A stretch of 64,000 nucleotides of DNA from Eledone cirrhosa. Taxonomy: Eukaryota; Mollusca; Cephalopoda; Octopoda; Eledonidae. Positions within the stretch are counted from its first letter, which is position 1. Every line of letters begins with the position of its first letter. A model generated the notes under the pieces. The model saw nothing but the letters and a program-made list of their open reading frames with translations, did no database searches and had not been told where the DNA came from. The DNA lies in the NCBI GenBank assembly GCA_964016885.1, contig OZ024743.1:179012888-179076887 (forward strand). Direction: 5' to 3'. Positions 26,201 to 37,364 of the stretch are shown here, one piece after another. A program made the position numbers and the translations under genes.

Positions 26201-27540
26201 GTGTGGTTGTTGGTGTTGACAGTGGTGTGGTTGTTGGTGTTGTCAGTAGTGTGGTTGTTGTTGTTGTCAGTGGTGTTGTTGTTGGTGTTGTCAGTAGTGT
26301 GGTTGTTGGTGTTGTCAGTGGTGTGGTTGTTGGTGTTGTCAGTGGTGTGGTTGTTGGTGTTGTCAGTGGTGTGGTTGTTGGTGTTGTCAGTAGTGTGGCT
26401 GTTGGTGTTGTCAGTGGTGTGGTTGTTGGTTTTGTCTGTGGTGTGGTTGTTGGTGTTGTCAGTGGTGTGGTTGTTGGTGTTGTCAGTGGTGTGGTTGTTG
26501 GTGTTGGCAGTGGTGTTGGCAGTGGTGTTGTTGTTGGTGTTGACAGTGGTGTGGTTGTTGGTGTTGTCAGTGGTGTGGTTGTTGGTGTTGTCAGTGGTGT
26601 GGTTGTTGGTGTTGTCTGTGGTGTGGTTGTTGGTGTTGTCAGTGGTGTTGTTGTTGGTGTTGACAGTGGTGTGGTTGTTGGTGTTGTCAGTGGTGTGGTT
26701 GTTGGTGTTGTCAGTGGTGTGGTTGTTGGTGTTGTCTGAGGTGTGGTTGTTGGTGTTGTCAGTGGTGTTGTTGTTGGTGTTGTCAGTGGTGTGGTTGTTG
26801 GTGTTGTCAGTGGTGTGGTTGTTGGTGTTGTCAGTGGTGTGGTTGTTGGTGTTGTCAGTGGTGTGGTTGTTGGTGTTGTCAGTGGTGTGGTTGTTGGTGT
26901 TGTCAGTTGTGTGGCTGTTGGTGTTGTCAATGGTGTGGTTGTTGGTGTTGTCAGTGGTGTGGTTGTTGGTGTTGTCAGTGGTGTGGCTGTTGGTGTTGTC
27001 AGTAGTGTGGTTGTTGGTGTTGTCTGTGGTGTGGTTGTTGGTGTTGTCAGTGGTGTGGTTGTTGGTGTTGTCAGTGGTGTGGATGTTGTGTTGTCAGTGG
27101 TGTCGTTGTTGGTGTTGTCAGTAGTGTGGTTGTTGGTGTTGTCAGTGGTGTGGTTGTTGGTGTTGTCAGTAGTGTGGTTGTTGGTGTTGTTGGTAGTGTG
27201 GTTGTTGGTGTTGTCAGTGGTGTGGTTGTTGGTGTTGTCTGTGGTGTGGTTGTTGGTGTTGTCAGTGGTGTGGTTGTTGGTGTTGTCAGTGGTGTGGTTG
27301 TTGGTGTTGTCAGTGGTGTGGTTGTTGGTGTTGTCAGTGGTGTGGTTGTTGGTGTTGCCAGTGGTGTGGTTGTTGGTGTTGACAGTGGTGTGGCTGTTGG
27401 TGTTGTCAGTGGTGTGGTTGTTGGTGTTGTCAGTGGTGTGGTTGTTGGTGTTGTCTGTGGTGTGGCTGTTGGTGTTGTCAGTGGTGTGGTTGTTGGTGTT
27501 GTCAGTAGTGTGGTTGTTGGTGTTGTCAGTGGTGTGATTG
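17277..27540. repeat. Higher-order repeat block of 2.0-3.0 kb marked by a shared 1-nt deletion
   Basis: The sequence GGATGTTGTGTTGTCAG, one base shorter than the normal unit, occurs near 17620, 19612, 22083, 25034 and 27088. The surrounding unit patterns also match, for example TGTTGGTAGTGTGG shortly after each deletion and a GATTG unit about 450 bp further on. Spacings are about 1,991, 2,471, 2,951 and 2,051 bp. The first three are a multiple of 24 minus one; the last also carries a half-unit insertion near 26517. The deletion therefore happened once and was copied by block amplification. Confidence 0.85.
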
Positions 27541-30500
27541 TTGGTGTTGTCAGTGGTGTGGCTGTTGGTGTTGTCAATGGTGTGGTTGTTGGTGTTGTCA
27601 GTGGTGTGGTTGTTGGTGTTGTCAGTGGTGTGGCTGTTGGTGTTGTCAGTAGTGTGGTTGTTGGTGTTGTCAGTGGTGTGGTTGTTGGTGTTGTCAGTGG
27701 TGTGGATGTTGGTGTTGTCAGTAGTGTGGTTGTTGGTGTTGTCAGTGGTGTGGTTGTTGGTGTTGTCTGTGGTGTGGTTGTTGGTGTTGTCAGTGGTGTG
27801 GTTGTTGGTGTTGTCAGTGGTGTGGTTGTTGGTGTTGTCAGTAGTGTGGTTGTTGGTGTTGTCAGTGGTGTGGTTGTTGCTGTTGTCAGTGGTGTGGTTG
27901 TTGGTGTTGTCAGTGGTGTGGTTGTTGGTGTTGTCTGTGGTGTGGTTGTTGGTGTTGTCAGTAGTGTGGTTGTTGGTGTTGTCAGTGGTGTGGTTGTTGG
28001 TGTTGTCAGTAGTGTGGTTGTTGGTGTTGTCAGTGGTGTGGTTGTTGGTGTTGTCAGTAGTGTGGTTGTTGGTGTTGTCAGTGGTGTGGTTGTTGGTGTT
28101 GTCAGTGGTGTGGTTGTTGGTGTTGTCAGTGGTGTGGTTGTTGGTGTTGTCAGTAGTGTGGTTGTTGGTGTTGTCAGTAGTGTGGTTGTTGGTGTTGTCA
28201 GTAGTGTGGTTGTTGGTGTTGTCAGTGGTGTGGTTGTTGGTGTTGTCAGTAGTGTGGTTGTTGGTGTTGTCAGTGGTGTGGTTGTTGGTGTTGTCAGTGG
28301 TGTGGTTGTTGGTGTTGTCTGTGGTGTGGTTGTTGGTGTTGTCAGTAGTGTGGTTGTTGGTGTTGTCAGTGGTGTGGTTGTTGGTGTTGTCAGTAGTGTG
28401 GTTGTTGGTGTTGTCAGTGGTGTGGTTGTTGGTGTTGTCTGTGGTGTGGTTGTTGGTGTTGTCAGTGGTGTGGTTGTTGGTGTTGTCAGTTGTGTGGATG
28501 TTGGTGTTGTCAGTGGTGTGGTTGTTGGTGTCGTCAATGGTGTGGTTGTTGGTGTTGTCAGTGGTGTGGTTGTTGCTTTTGTCAGTGGTGTGGTTGTTGG
28601 TGTTGTCTGTGGTGTGGTTGTTGGTGTTGTCTGTGGTGTGGTTGTTGGTGTTGTCAGTGGTGTGGTTGTTGGTGTTGTCAGTTGTGTGGTTGTTGGTGTT
28701 GTAAGTGGTGTGGTTGTTGGTGTTGTCAGTTGTGTGGTTGTTGGTGTTGTCAGTGGTGTGGTTGTTGGTGTTGTCAGTAGTGTGGTTGTTGGTGTTGTCA
28801 GTGGTGTGGTTGTTGGTGTTGTTAGTGGTGTGGTTGTTGGTGTTGTCAGTGGTGTGGTTGTTGGTGTTGTCAGTAGTGTGGTTGTTGGTGTTGTCAGTAG
28901 TGTGGTTGTTGGTGTTGTCAGTGGTGTGGTTGTTGGTGTTGTCAGTAGTGTGGTTGTTGGTGTTGTCAGTGGTGTGGATGTTGGTGTTGTCAGTGGTGTG
29001 GTTGTTGGTGTTGTCAGTAGTGTGGTTGTTGGTGTTGACAGTGGTGTGGTTGTTGGTGTTGTCAGTGGTGTGGTTGTTGGTGTTGTCAGTGGTGTGGATG
29101 TTGGTGTTGTCAGTGGTGTGGTTGTTGCTGTTGTCAGTGCTGTGGTTGTTGGTGTTGTCAGTGGTGTGGTTGTTGGTGTTGTCAGTAGTGTGGTTATTGC
29201 TGTTGTCAGTGGTGTGGTTGTTGGTGTTGTCAGTGGTGTGGTTGTTGGTATTGTCAGTGGTGTGGTTGTTGGTGTTGTCAGTGGTGTGGTTGTTGGTGTT
29301 GTCAGTGGTGTGGTTGTTGGTGTTGTCAGTGGTGTGGTTGTTGGTGTTGTCTGTGGTGTGGTTGTTGGTGTTGTCAGTAGTGTGGTTGTTGGTGTTGTCA
29401 GTGGTGTGGTTGTTGGTGTTGTCAGTAGTGTGGTTGTTGGTGTTGTCAGTGGTGTGGTTGTTGGTGTTGTCTGTGGTGTGGTTGTTGGTGTTGTCAGTGG
29501 TGTGGTTGTTGGTGTTGTCAGTTGTGTGGATGTTGGTGTTGTCAGTGGTGTGGTTGTTGGTGTCGTCAATGGTGTGGTTGTTGGTGTTGTCAGTGGTGTG
29601 GTTGTTGCTGTTGTCAGTGGTGTGGTTGTTGGTGTTGTCTGTGGTGTGGTTGTTGGTGTTGTCTGTGGTGTGGTTGTTGGTGTTGTCAGTGGTGTGGTTG
29701 TTGGTGTTGTCAGTTGTGTGGTTGTTGGTGTTGTAAGTGGTGTGGTTGTTGGTGTTGTCAGTTGTGTGGTTGTTGGTGTTGTCAGTGGTGTGGTTGTTGG
29801 TGTTGTCAGTAGTGTGGTTGTTGGTGTTGTCAGTGGTGTGGTTGTTGGTGTTGTTAGTGGTGTGGTTGTTGGTGTTGTCAGTGGTGTGGTTGTTGGTGTT
29901 GTCAGTAGTGTGGTTGTTGGTGTTGTCAGTAGTGTGGTTGTTGGTGTTGTCAGTGGTGTGGTTGTTGGTGTTGTCAGTAGTGTGGTTGTTGGTGTTGTCA
30001 GTGGTGTGGATGTTGGTGTTGTCAGTGGTGTGGTTGTTGGTGTTGTCAGTGGTGTGGTTGTTGGTGTTGACAGTGGTGTGGTTGTTGGTGTTGTCAGTGG
30101 TGTGGTTGTTGGTGTTGTCAGTGGTGTGGATGTTGGTGTTGTCAGTGGTGTGGTTGTTGCTGTTGTCAGTGGTGTGGTTGTTGGTGTTGTCAGTGGTGTG
30201 GTTGTTGGTGTTGTCAGTAGTGTGGTTATTGCTGTTGTCAGTGGTGTGGTTGTTGGTGTTGTCAGTGGTGTGGTTGTTGGTATTGTCAGTGGTGTGGTTG
30301 TTGGTGTTGTCAGTGGTGTGGTTGTTGGTGTTGTCAGTGGTGTGGTTGTTGGTGTTGTCAGTGGTGTGGTTGTTGGTGTTGTCAGTAGTGTGGTTGTTGG
30401 TGTTGTCAGTGGTGTGGTTGTTGGTGTTGTCAATGGTGTGGTTGTTGGTGTTGTCAGTAGTGTGGTTGTTGGTGTTGTCAGTAGTGTGGTTGTTGGTGTT

Positions 30501-33500
30501 GTCAGTGGTGTGGTTGTTGTTGTAGTCAGTAGTGTGGTTGTTGGTGTTGTCAGTGGTGTGGTTGTTGGTGTTGTCAGTAGTGTGGTTGTTGGTGTTGTCA
30601 GTGGTGTGGTTGTTGGTGTTGTCAGTAGTGTGGTTGTTGGTGTTGTCAGTGGTGTGGTTGTTGGTGTTGGCAGTGGTGTTGTTGTTGGTGTTGTCAGTAG
30701 TGTGGTTGTTGGTGTTGTCAGTGGTGTGGTTGTTGGTGTTGTCAGTGGTGTGGTTGTTGGTGTTGTCAGTAGTGTGGTTGTTGGTGTTGTCAGTGGTGTG
30801 GTTGTTGGTGTTGTCAGTAGTGTGGTTGTTGCTGTTGTCAGTGGTGTGGTTGTTGGTGTTGTCAGTAGTGTGGTTGTTGGTGTTGTCAGTGGTGTGGTTG
30901 TTGGTGTTGTCAGTAGTGTGGTTGTTGATGTTGTCAGTAGTGTGGTTGTTGGTGTTGTCAGTGGTGTGGTTGTTGGTGTTGTCAGTGGTGTGGTTGTTGG
31001 TGTTGTCAGTAGTGTGGTTGTTGCTGTTGTCAGTGGTGTGGTTGTTGGTGTTGTCAGTGGTGTGGTTGTTGCTGTTGTCAGTGGTGTGGTTGTTGGTGTT
31101 GTCAGTAGTGTGGTTGTTGGTGTTGTCAGTGGTGTGGTTGTTGGTGTTGTCAGTGGTGTGGTTGTTGGTGTTGTCAGTGGTGTGGTTGTTGGTGTTGTCA
31201 GTGGTGTGGTTGTTGGTGTTGTCAGTGGTGTGGTTGTTGGTGTTGTCAGTGGTGTGGTTGTTGCTGTTGTCTGTGGTGTGGTTGTTGGTGTTGTCAGTGG
31301 TGTGGTTGTTGGTGTTGTCAGTAGTGTGGTTGTTGCTGTTGTCTGTGGTGTGGTTGTTGGTGTTGTCAGTGGTGTGGTTGTTGCTGTTGTCAGTGGTGTG
31401 GTTGTTGGTGTTGTCAGTAGTGTGGTTGTTGGTGTTGTCAGTGGTGTGGTTGTTGGTGTTGCCAGTGGTGTGCTTGTTGGTGTTGTCAGTGGTGTGGTTG
31501 TTGGTGTTGTCAGTAGTGTGGTTGTTGCTGTTGTCAGTGGTGTGGTTGTTGGTGTTGTCAGTAGTGTGGTTGTTGGTGTTGTCAGTGGTGTGGTTGTTGG
31601 TGTTGTCAGTGGTGTGGCTGTTGGTGTTGTCAGTAGTGTGTTTGTTGGTGTTGTCTGTGGTGTGGTTGTTGGTGTTGTCAGTGGTGTGGTTGTTGGTGTT
31701 GTCAGTGGTGTGGCTGTTGGTGTTGTCAGTAGTGTGGTTGTTGGTGTTGTCTGTGGTGTGGTTGTTGGTGTTGTCTGTGGTGTGGTTGTTGGTGTTGTCA
31801 GTGGTGTGGTTGTTGGTGTTGTCAGTAGTGTGGTTGTTGGTGTTATCTGTGGTGTGGTTGTTGGTGTTGTCAGTGGTGTGGTTGTTGGTGTTGTCAGTAG
31901 TGTGGTTGTTGGTGTTGTCAGTGGTGTGGCTGTTGGTGTTGTCAGTGGTGTGGTTGTTGGTGTTGTCTGTGGTGTGGTTGTTGGTGTTGTCAGTGGTGTG
32001 GTTGTTGGTGTTGTCAGTGGTGTGGCTGTTGGTGTTGTCAGTGGTGTGGTTGTTGGTGTTGTCTGTGGTGTGGTTGTTGGTGTTGTCAGTGGTGTGGTTG
32101 TTGGTGTTGTCTGTGGTGTGGTTGTTGGTGTTGTCAGTGGTGTGGTTGTTGGTGTTGTCAGTGGTGTGGCTGTTGGTGTTGTCAGTGGTGTGGTTGTTGG
32201 TGTTGTCAGTAGTGTGGTTGTTGGTGTTGTCAGTGGTGTGGCTGTTGGTGTTGTCAGTGGTGTGGTTGTTGGTGTTGTCTGTGGTGTGGTTGTTGGTGTT
32301 GTCAGTGGTGTGGCTGTTGGTGTTGTCAGTAGTGTGTTTGTTGGTGTTGTCTGTGGTGTGGTTGTTGGTGTTGTCAGTGGTGTGGTTGTTGGTGTTGTCA
32401 GTGGTGTGGCTGTTGGTGTTGTCAGTAGTGTGGTTGTTGGTGTTGTCTGTGGTGTGGTTGTTGGTGTTGTCTGTGGTGTGGTTGTTGGTGTTGTCAGTGG
32501 TGTGGTTGTTGGTGTTGTCAGTGGTGTGGATGTTGGTGTTGTCAGTAGTGTGGTTGTTGGTGTTGTCAGTGGGGTGGTTGTTGGTGTTGTCAGTGGTGTG
32601 GTTGTTGGTGTTGTCTGTTTTGTGGTTGTTGGTGTTGTCTGTGGTGTGGTTGTTGGTGTTGTCAGTGGTGTGGTTGTTGGTGTTGTCAGTGGTGTGGTTG
32701 TTGGTGTTGTCACTGGTATGGTTGTTGCTGTTGTCAGTGGTGTGGTTGTTGGTGTTGTCTGTGGTGTGGTTGTTGGTGTTGTCTGTGGTGTGGTTGTTGG
32801 TGTTGTCACTGGTTTGGTTGTTGCTGTTGTCAGTGGTGTGGTTGTTGGTGGTGTCAGTAGTGTGGTTGTTGGTGTTGTCAGTGGTGTGGTTGTTGGTGTT
32901 GGCAGTGGTGTTGTTGTTGGTGTTGGCAGTGGTGTTGTTGTTGGTGTTGTCACTGGTATGGTTGTTGCTGTTGTCAGTGGTGTGGTTGTTGGTGTTGTCA
33001 GTAGTGTGGTTGTTGGTGTTGTCAGTGGTGTGGTTGTTGGTGTTGTCAGTAGTGTGGTTGTTGATGTTGTCAGTAGTGTGGTTGTTGGTGTTGTCAGTGG
33101 TGGGGTTGTTGGTGTTGACAGTGGTGTGGTTGTTGGTGTTGTCAGTGGTGTGGTTGTTGGTGTTGTCAGTGGTGTGGTTGTTGGTGTTGTCAGTGGTGTG
33201 GTTGTTGGTGTTGACAGTGGTGTGGTTGTTGGTGTTGTCAGTGGTGTGGTTGTTGGTGTTGACAGTGGTGTGGTTGTTGGTGTTGTCAGTTGTGTGGTTG
33301 TTGAAGTTGTCTGTGGTGTGGTTGTTGGTGTTGTCAGTGGTGTGGATGTTGGTGTTGTCAGTGGTGTGGCTGTTGGTGTTGTCAGTGGTGTGGCTGTTGG
33401 TGTTGTCAGTAGTGTGGTTGTTGGTGTTGTCAGTAGTGTGGTTGTTGGTGTTGTCAGTGGTGTGGTTGTTGGTGTTGTCAGTGGTGTGGCTGTTGGTGTT

Positions 33501-36500
33501 GTCAGTGGTGTGGCTGTTGGTGTTGTCAGTAGTGTGGTTGTTGGTGTTGTCAGTAGTGTGGTTGTTGGTGTTGTCAGTGGTGTGGTTGTTGGTGTTGTCA
33601 GTGGTGTGGCTGTTGGTGTTGTCAGTAGTGTGGTTGTTGGTGTTGTCAGTGGTGAGGCTGTTGGTGTTGTCAGTGGTGTGGCTGTTGGTGTTGTCAATGG
33701 TGTGGTTGTTGGTGTTGTCAGTGGTGTGGTTGTTGGTGTTGTCTGTGGTGTGGTTGTTGGTGTTGTCAGTGGTGTGGTTGTTGGTGTTGTCAGTAGTGTG
33801 GTTGTTGATGTTGTCAGTAGTGTGGTTGTTGGTGTTGTCAGTGGTGTGGTTGTTGGTGTTGACAGTGGTGTGGTTGTTGGTGTTGTCAGTAGTGTGGTTG
33901 TTGGTGTTGTCAGTGGTGTGGTTGTTGGTGTTGTCAGTGGTGTGGCTGTTGGTGTTGTCAGTAGTGTGGTTGTTGGTGTTGTCAGTGGTGTGGTTGTTGG
34001 TGTTGTCAGTGGTGTGGCTGTTGGTGTTGTCAGTGGTGTGGTTGTTGGTGTTGTCAGTGGTGTGGCTGTTGGTGTTGTCAGTGGTGTGGTTGTTGGTGTT
34101 GTCAGTGGTGTGGTTGTTGGTGTTGTCAGTGGTGTGGCTGTTGGTGTTGTCAATGGTGTGGTTGTTGGTGTTGTCAGTGGTGTGGTTGTTGGTGTTGTCA
34201 GTGGTGTGGTTGTTGGTGTTGTCAGTGGTGTGGTTGTTGGTGTTGGCAGTGGTGTTGTTGTTGGTGTTGACAGTGGTGTGGTTGTTGGTGTTGTCAGTAG
34301 TGTGGTTGTTGGTGTTGTCAGTGGTGTGGTTGTTGGTGTTGTCAGTGGTGTGGTTGTTGGTGTTGTCAGTGGTGGGGTTGTTGGTGTTGTCAGTGGTGTG
34401 GTTGTTGGTGTTGTCAGTGGTGTGGATGTTGGTGTTGTCAGTGGTGTGGTTGTTGGTGTTGTCAGTGGTGTGGTTGTTGGTGTTGTCTGTGCTTTGGTTG
34501 TTGGTGTTGTCAGTGGTGTTGTTGTTGGTGTTGTCAGTGGTGTGGTTGTTGGTGTTGTCTGTGGTGTGGTTGTTGGTGTTGTCAGTGGTGTGGTTGTTGG
34601 TGTTGTCTGTGGTGTGGTTGTCGGTGTTGTCTGTGGTGTGGTTGTTGGTGTTGTCAGTGGTGTGGTTGTTGGTGTTGTCTGTGGTGTGGTTGTTGGTGTT
34701 GTCAGTGGTGTGGTTGTTGGTGTTGTCAGTGGTGTGGTTGTTGGTGTTGTCAGTGGTGTGGTTGTTGGATTTGTCAGTGGTGTGGTTGTTGGTGTTGTCA
34801 GTGGTGTGGTTGTTGGTGTTGTCAGAGGTGTGGTTGTTGGTGTTGTCAGTGGTGTGGTTGTTGGTGTTGTCAGTAGTGTGGTTGTTGGTGTTGTCAGTAG
34901 TGTGGTTGTTGGTGTTGTCAGTGGTGTGATTGTCGGTGTTGTCAGTGGTGTGGTTGTTGGTGTTGTCAGTGGTGTGGTTGTTGGTGTTGTCAGGGGTGTG
35001 GTTGTTGGTGTTGTCAGTGGTGTGGTTGTTGGTGTTGTCAGTGGTGTGGTTGTTGGTGTTGTCAGTAGTGTGGTTGTTGGTGTTGTCAGTGGTGTGGTTG
35101 TTGGTGTTGTCAGTGGTGTGGTTGTTGGTGTTGTCAGTAGTGTGGTTGTTGGTGTTCTCAGTGGTGTGGTTGTTGGTGTTGTCAGTAGTGTGGTTGTTGG
35201 TGTTGTCAGTGGTGTGGTTGTTGGTGTTGTCAGTGGTGTGGTTGTTGGTGTTGTCACTGGTGTGGTTGTCGGTGTTGTCTGTGGTGTGGTTGTTGGTGTT
35301 GTCAGTGGTGTGGTTGTTAGTTTTGTCAGTAGTGTGGTTGTTGCTGTTGTCAGTGGTGTGGTTGTTGGTGTTGTCAGTAGTGTGGTTGTTGGTGTTGTCA
35401 GTGGTGTTATTGTTGGTGTTGTCAGTAGTGTGGTTGTTGGTGTTGTCAGTAGTGTGGTTGTTGGTGTTGTCAGTGGTGTGGTTGTCGGTGTTGTCTGTGG
35501 TGTGGTTGTTGGTGTTGTCAGTGGTGTGGTTGTTAGTGTTGTCAGTAGTGTGGTTGTTGGTGTTGTCAGTGGTGTGGTTGTTGGTGTTGTCACTAGTGTG
35601 GTTGTTGGTGTTGTCAGTGGTGTGGTTGTTGGTGTTGTCGGTGGTGTGGTTGTTGGTGTTGTCAGTAGTGTGGTTGTTGGTGTTGTCAGTGGTGTGGTTG
35701 TTGGTGTTGTCAGTAGTGTGGTTGTTGGTGTTGTCAGTGGTGTGGTTGTTAGTGTTGTCAGTAGTGTGGTTGTTGGTGTTGTCAGTAGTGTGGTTGTTGG
35801 TGTTGTCAGTGGTGTGGTTGTTGGTGTTGTCAGTGGTGTGGTTGTTGGTGTTGTCAGTGGTGTGGTTGTTGGTGTTGTCTGTGGTGTGGCTGTTGGTGTT
35901 GTCAGTGGTGTGGTTGTTGGTGTTGTCAGTGGTGTGGTTGTTGGTGTTGTCAGTAGTGTGGTTGTTGGTGTTGTCAGTGGTGTGGTTGTTGGTGTTGTCT
36001 GTGGTGTGATTGTTGTGTTGTCAGTGGTGTGGTTGTTGGTGTTGTCAGTAGTGTGGTTGTTGGTGTTGTCAGTAGTGTGGTTGTTGGTGTTGTCAGTAGT
36101 GTGGTTGTTGGTGTTGTCAGTGGTGTGGTTGTTGGTGTTGTCAGTGGTGTGGTTGTTGGTGTTGTCAGTGGTGTGGTTGTTGGTGTTGACAGTGGTGTGG
36201 ATGTTGGTGTTGACAGTGGTGTGGTTGTTGGTGTTGTCAGTGGTGTGGTTGTTGTCAGTGGTGTGGTTGTTGGTGTTGTCAGTGGTGTGGTTGTTGGTGT
36301 TGTCAGTGGTGTGGTTGTTGGTGTTGTCAGTGGTGTGGTTGTTGGTGTTGTCAGTGGTGTGGTTGTTGGTGTTGTCAGTGGTGTGTTTGTTGGTGTTGTC
36401 TGTGGTGTGGCTGTTGGTGTTGTCAGTGGTGTGGTTGTTGGTGTTGTCTGTGGTGTGGCTGTTGGTGTTGTCAGTGGTGTGGTTGTTGGTGTTGTCAGTG

Positions 36501-37153
36501 GTGTGGTTGTTGGTGTTGTCTGTGGTGTGATTGTTGGTGTTGTCAGTAGTGTGGTTGTTGGTGTTGTCAGTAGTGTGGTTGTTGGTGTTGTCAGTGGTGT
36601 GGTTGTTGGTGTTGTCAGTAGTGTGGTTGTTGGTGTTGTCAGTGGTGTGGTTGTTGGTGTTGTCAGTAGTGTGGTTGTTGGTGTTGTCAGTGTTGGGGTT
36701 GTTGGTGTTGTCAGTAGTGTGGTTGTTGGTGTTGTCAGTAGTGTGGTTGTTGGTGTTGTCAGTAGTGTGGTTGTTGGTGTTGTCAGTGGTGTGGTTGTTG
36801 GTGTTGTCAGTGGTGTGGCTGTTGGTGTTGTCAGTGGTGTGGTTGTTGGTGTTGTCAGTGGTGTGGTTGTTGGTGTTGTCAGTGGTGTGGTTGTTGGTGT
36901 TGTCAGTGGTGTGGCTGTTGGTGTTGTCAGTGGTGTGGTTGTTGGTGTTGTCAGTGGTGTGGTTGTTGGTGTTGTCATTGGTGTGGTTGTTGGTGTTGTC
37001 AGTAGTGTGGTTGTTGGTGTTGTCAGTGGTGTGGTTGTTGGTGTTGTCAGTGGTGTGGCTGTTGGTCGTTGTCAGTGGTGTGGTTGTTGGTGTTGTCAGT
37101 GGTGTGGCTGTTGGTGTTGTCAGTGATTTTTGTGATGTTTTTGAAACCCTCAA
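27071..37153 (-). other. Long open frame through the minisatellite (Thr/Pro-rich), doubtful as a gene
   Basis: Read on the minus strand from 37153, a frame stays open for about 3,360 codons. It begins with ten non-repeat residues, then mostly TTPTTTPL with TTPTTTLL and TTPTTTPQ variants. Between about 37064 and 36015 it reads the sister frame TTDNTNNH, because a +1 and a -1 indel flank that stretch. It ends where the 1-nt deletion near 27088 shifts it into a stop. Such a product would resemble a mucin stalk, dense in O-glycosylation sites. Against it: the first codon is TTG, not ATG, with a TGA 27 bases upstream. There is no signal peptide, no clear splice acceptor and no non-repeat domain, and the same repeat is open in five frames. 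Confidence 0.15.
28260..30300. repeat. Higher-order tandem duplication, 1,032-bp period (43 units)
   Basis: The segment around 28490-28780, which includes CAGTTGTGTGGATG, the GTCGTCAATGG variant and the TGTAAGTGG variant, recurs at 29522-29812, exactly 1,032 bp later. A few substitutions separate the copies, such as TTGCTTTTG at 28575 against TTGCTGTTG at 29607. Limits are approximate. From about 30.3 kb to the right end of the array the unit order is less regular, as expected for an array edge. Confidence 0.8.
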
Positions 37154-37170
37154 CTTATTTGTAATATTTC

Positions 37171-37289
37171 TATATGTTCATATTAATTGATTAACCTTCC
37201 ATGACTCTCTATCTGCTTCCGTGGAACTCCATTGACATGTAGAGTGCACTACACAGGCTTCCTTGAGGGAATGACTGAGACTCAAAGAC
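37171..37289 (+). mobile_element. 3'-terminal stub of a LINE, (AAT)n-tailed
   Basis: This stretch ends in AATGACTGAGACTCAAAGACC followed directly by (AAT)n. The intact plus-strand LINE at 38418-41949 ends in a very similar way (AATGACTGAGATTCAAGGA, then AAT repeats). It is therefore probably the 3' UTR of a related, severely 5'-truncated copy. Its left boundary is a guess, and no coding sequence remains. Confidence 0.5.
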
Positions 37290-37308
37290 CAATAATAATA
37301 ATAATAAT

Positions 37309-37364
<56 letters not shown>
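37290..37364. repeat. (AAT)n microsatellite
   Basis: About 25 AAT units with one interruption (TTATAAT near 37308-37314). It is the apparent tail of the LINE stub to its left. Open frames across it (poly-Ile, poly-Tyr, poly-Leu) are artefacts. Confidence 0.95.

Larger units (their letters stand above)
1..37125. repeat. 24-bp GT-rich minisatellite array, about 1,550 units
   Basis: Units of 24 bp with core GTTGTTGGTGTTGTC followed by AGTGGTGTG repeat without a break from the left edge until the sequence changes to TGATTTTTGTGATG. The consensus unit has 11 G, 11 T, 1 C and 1 A on the plus strand. Phase is kept exactly from base 1 to about 17620. Later length changes are few: 1-nt losses near 17620, 19612, 22083, 25034, 27088 and 36015, +2 near 24631, a half unit (+12) near 26517, -6 near 36247 and +1 near 37064. 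Units differ by a small set of recurrent substitutions (AGTGGT to AGTAGT, TCAGTGG to TCTGTGG, GGTTG to GGCTG, GGATG or GATTG). Read as protein the unit gives VVVGVVSG, WLLVLSVV or GCWCCQWC on plus, and TTPTTTPL or TTDNTNNH on minus; only the third minus frame has a stop per unit. It could be a satellite or a giant mucin-like coding exon; I favour non-coding. Confidence 0.97.

Noticed and set aside
1..37125. CRISPR array
   Set aside because: Repeats are contiguous with no unique spacers, and the window is clearly animal.
1..37125. Telomeric repeat
   Set aside because: The unit is unlike TTAGGG or known degenerate telomere repeats and is followed by ordinary interspersed repeats.
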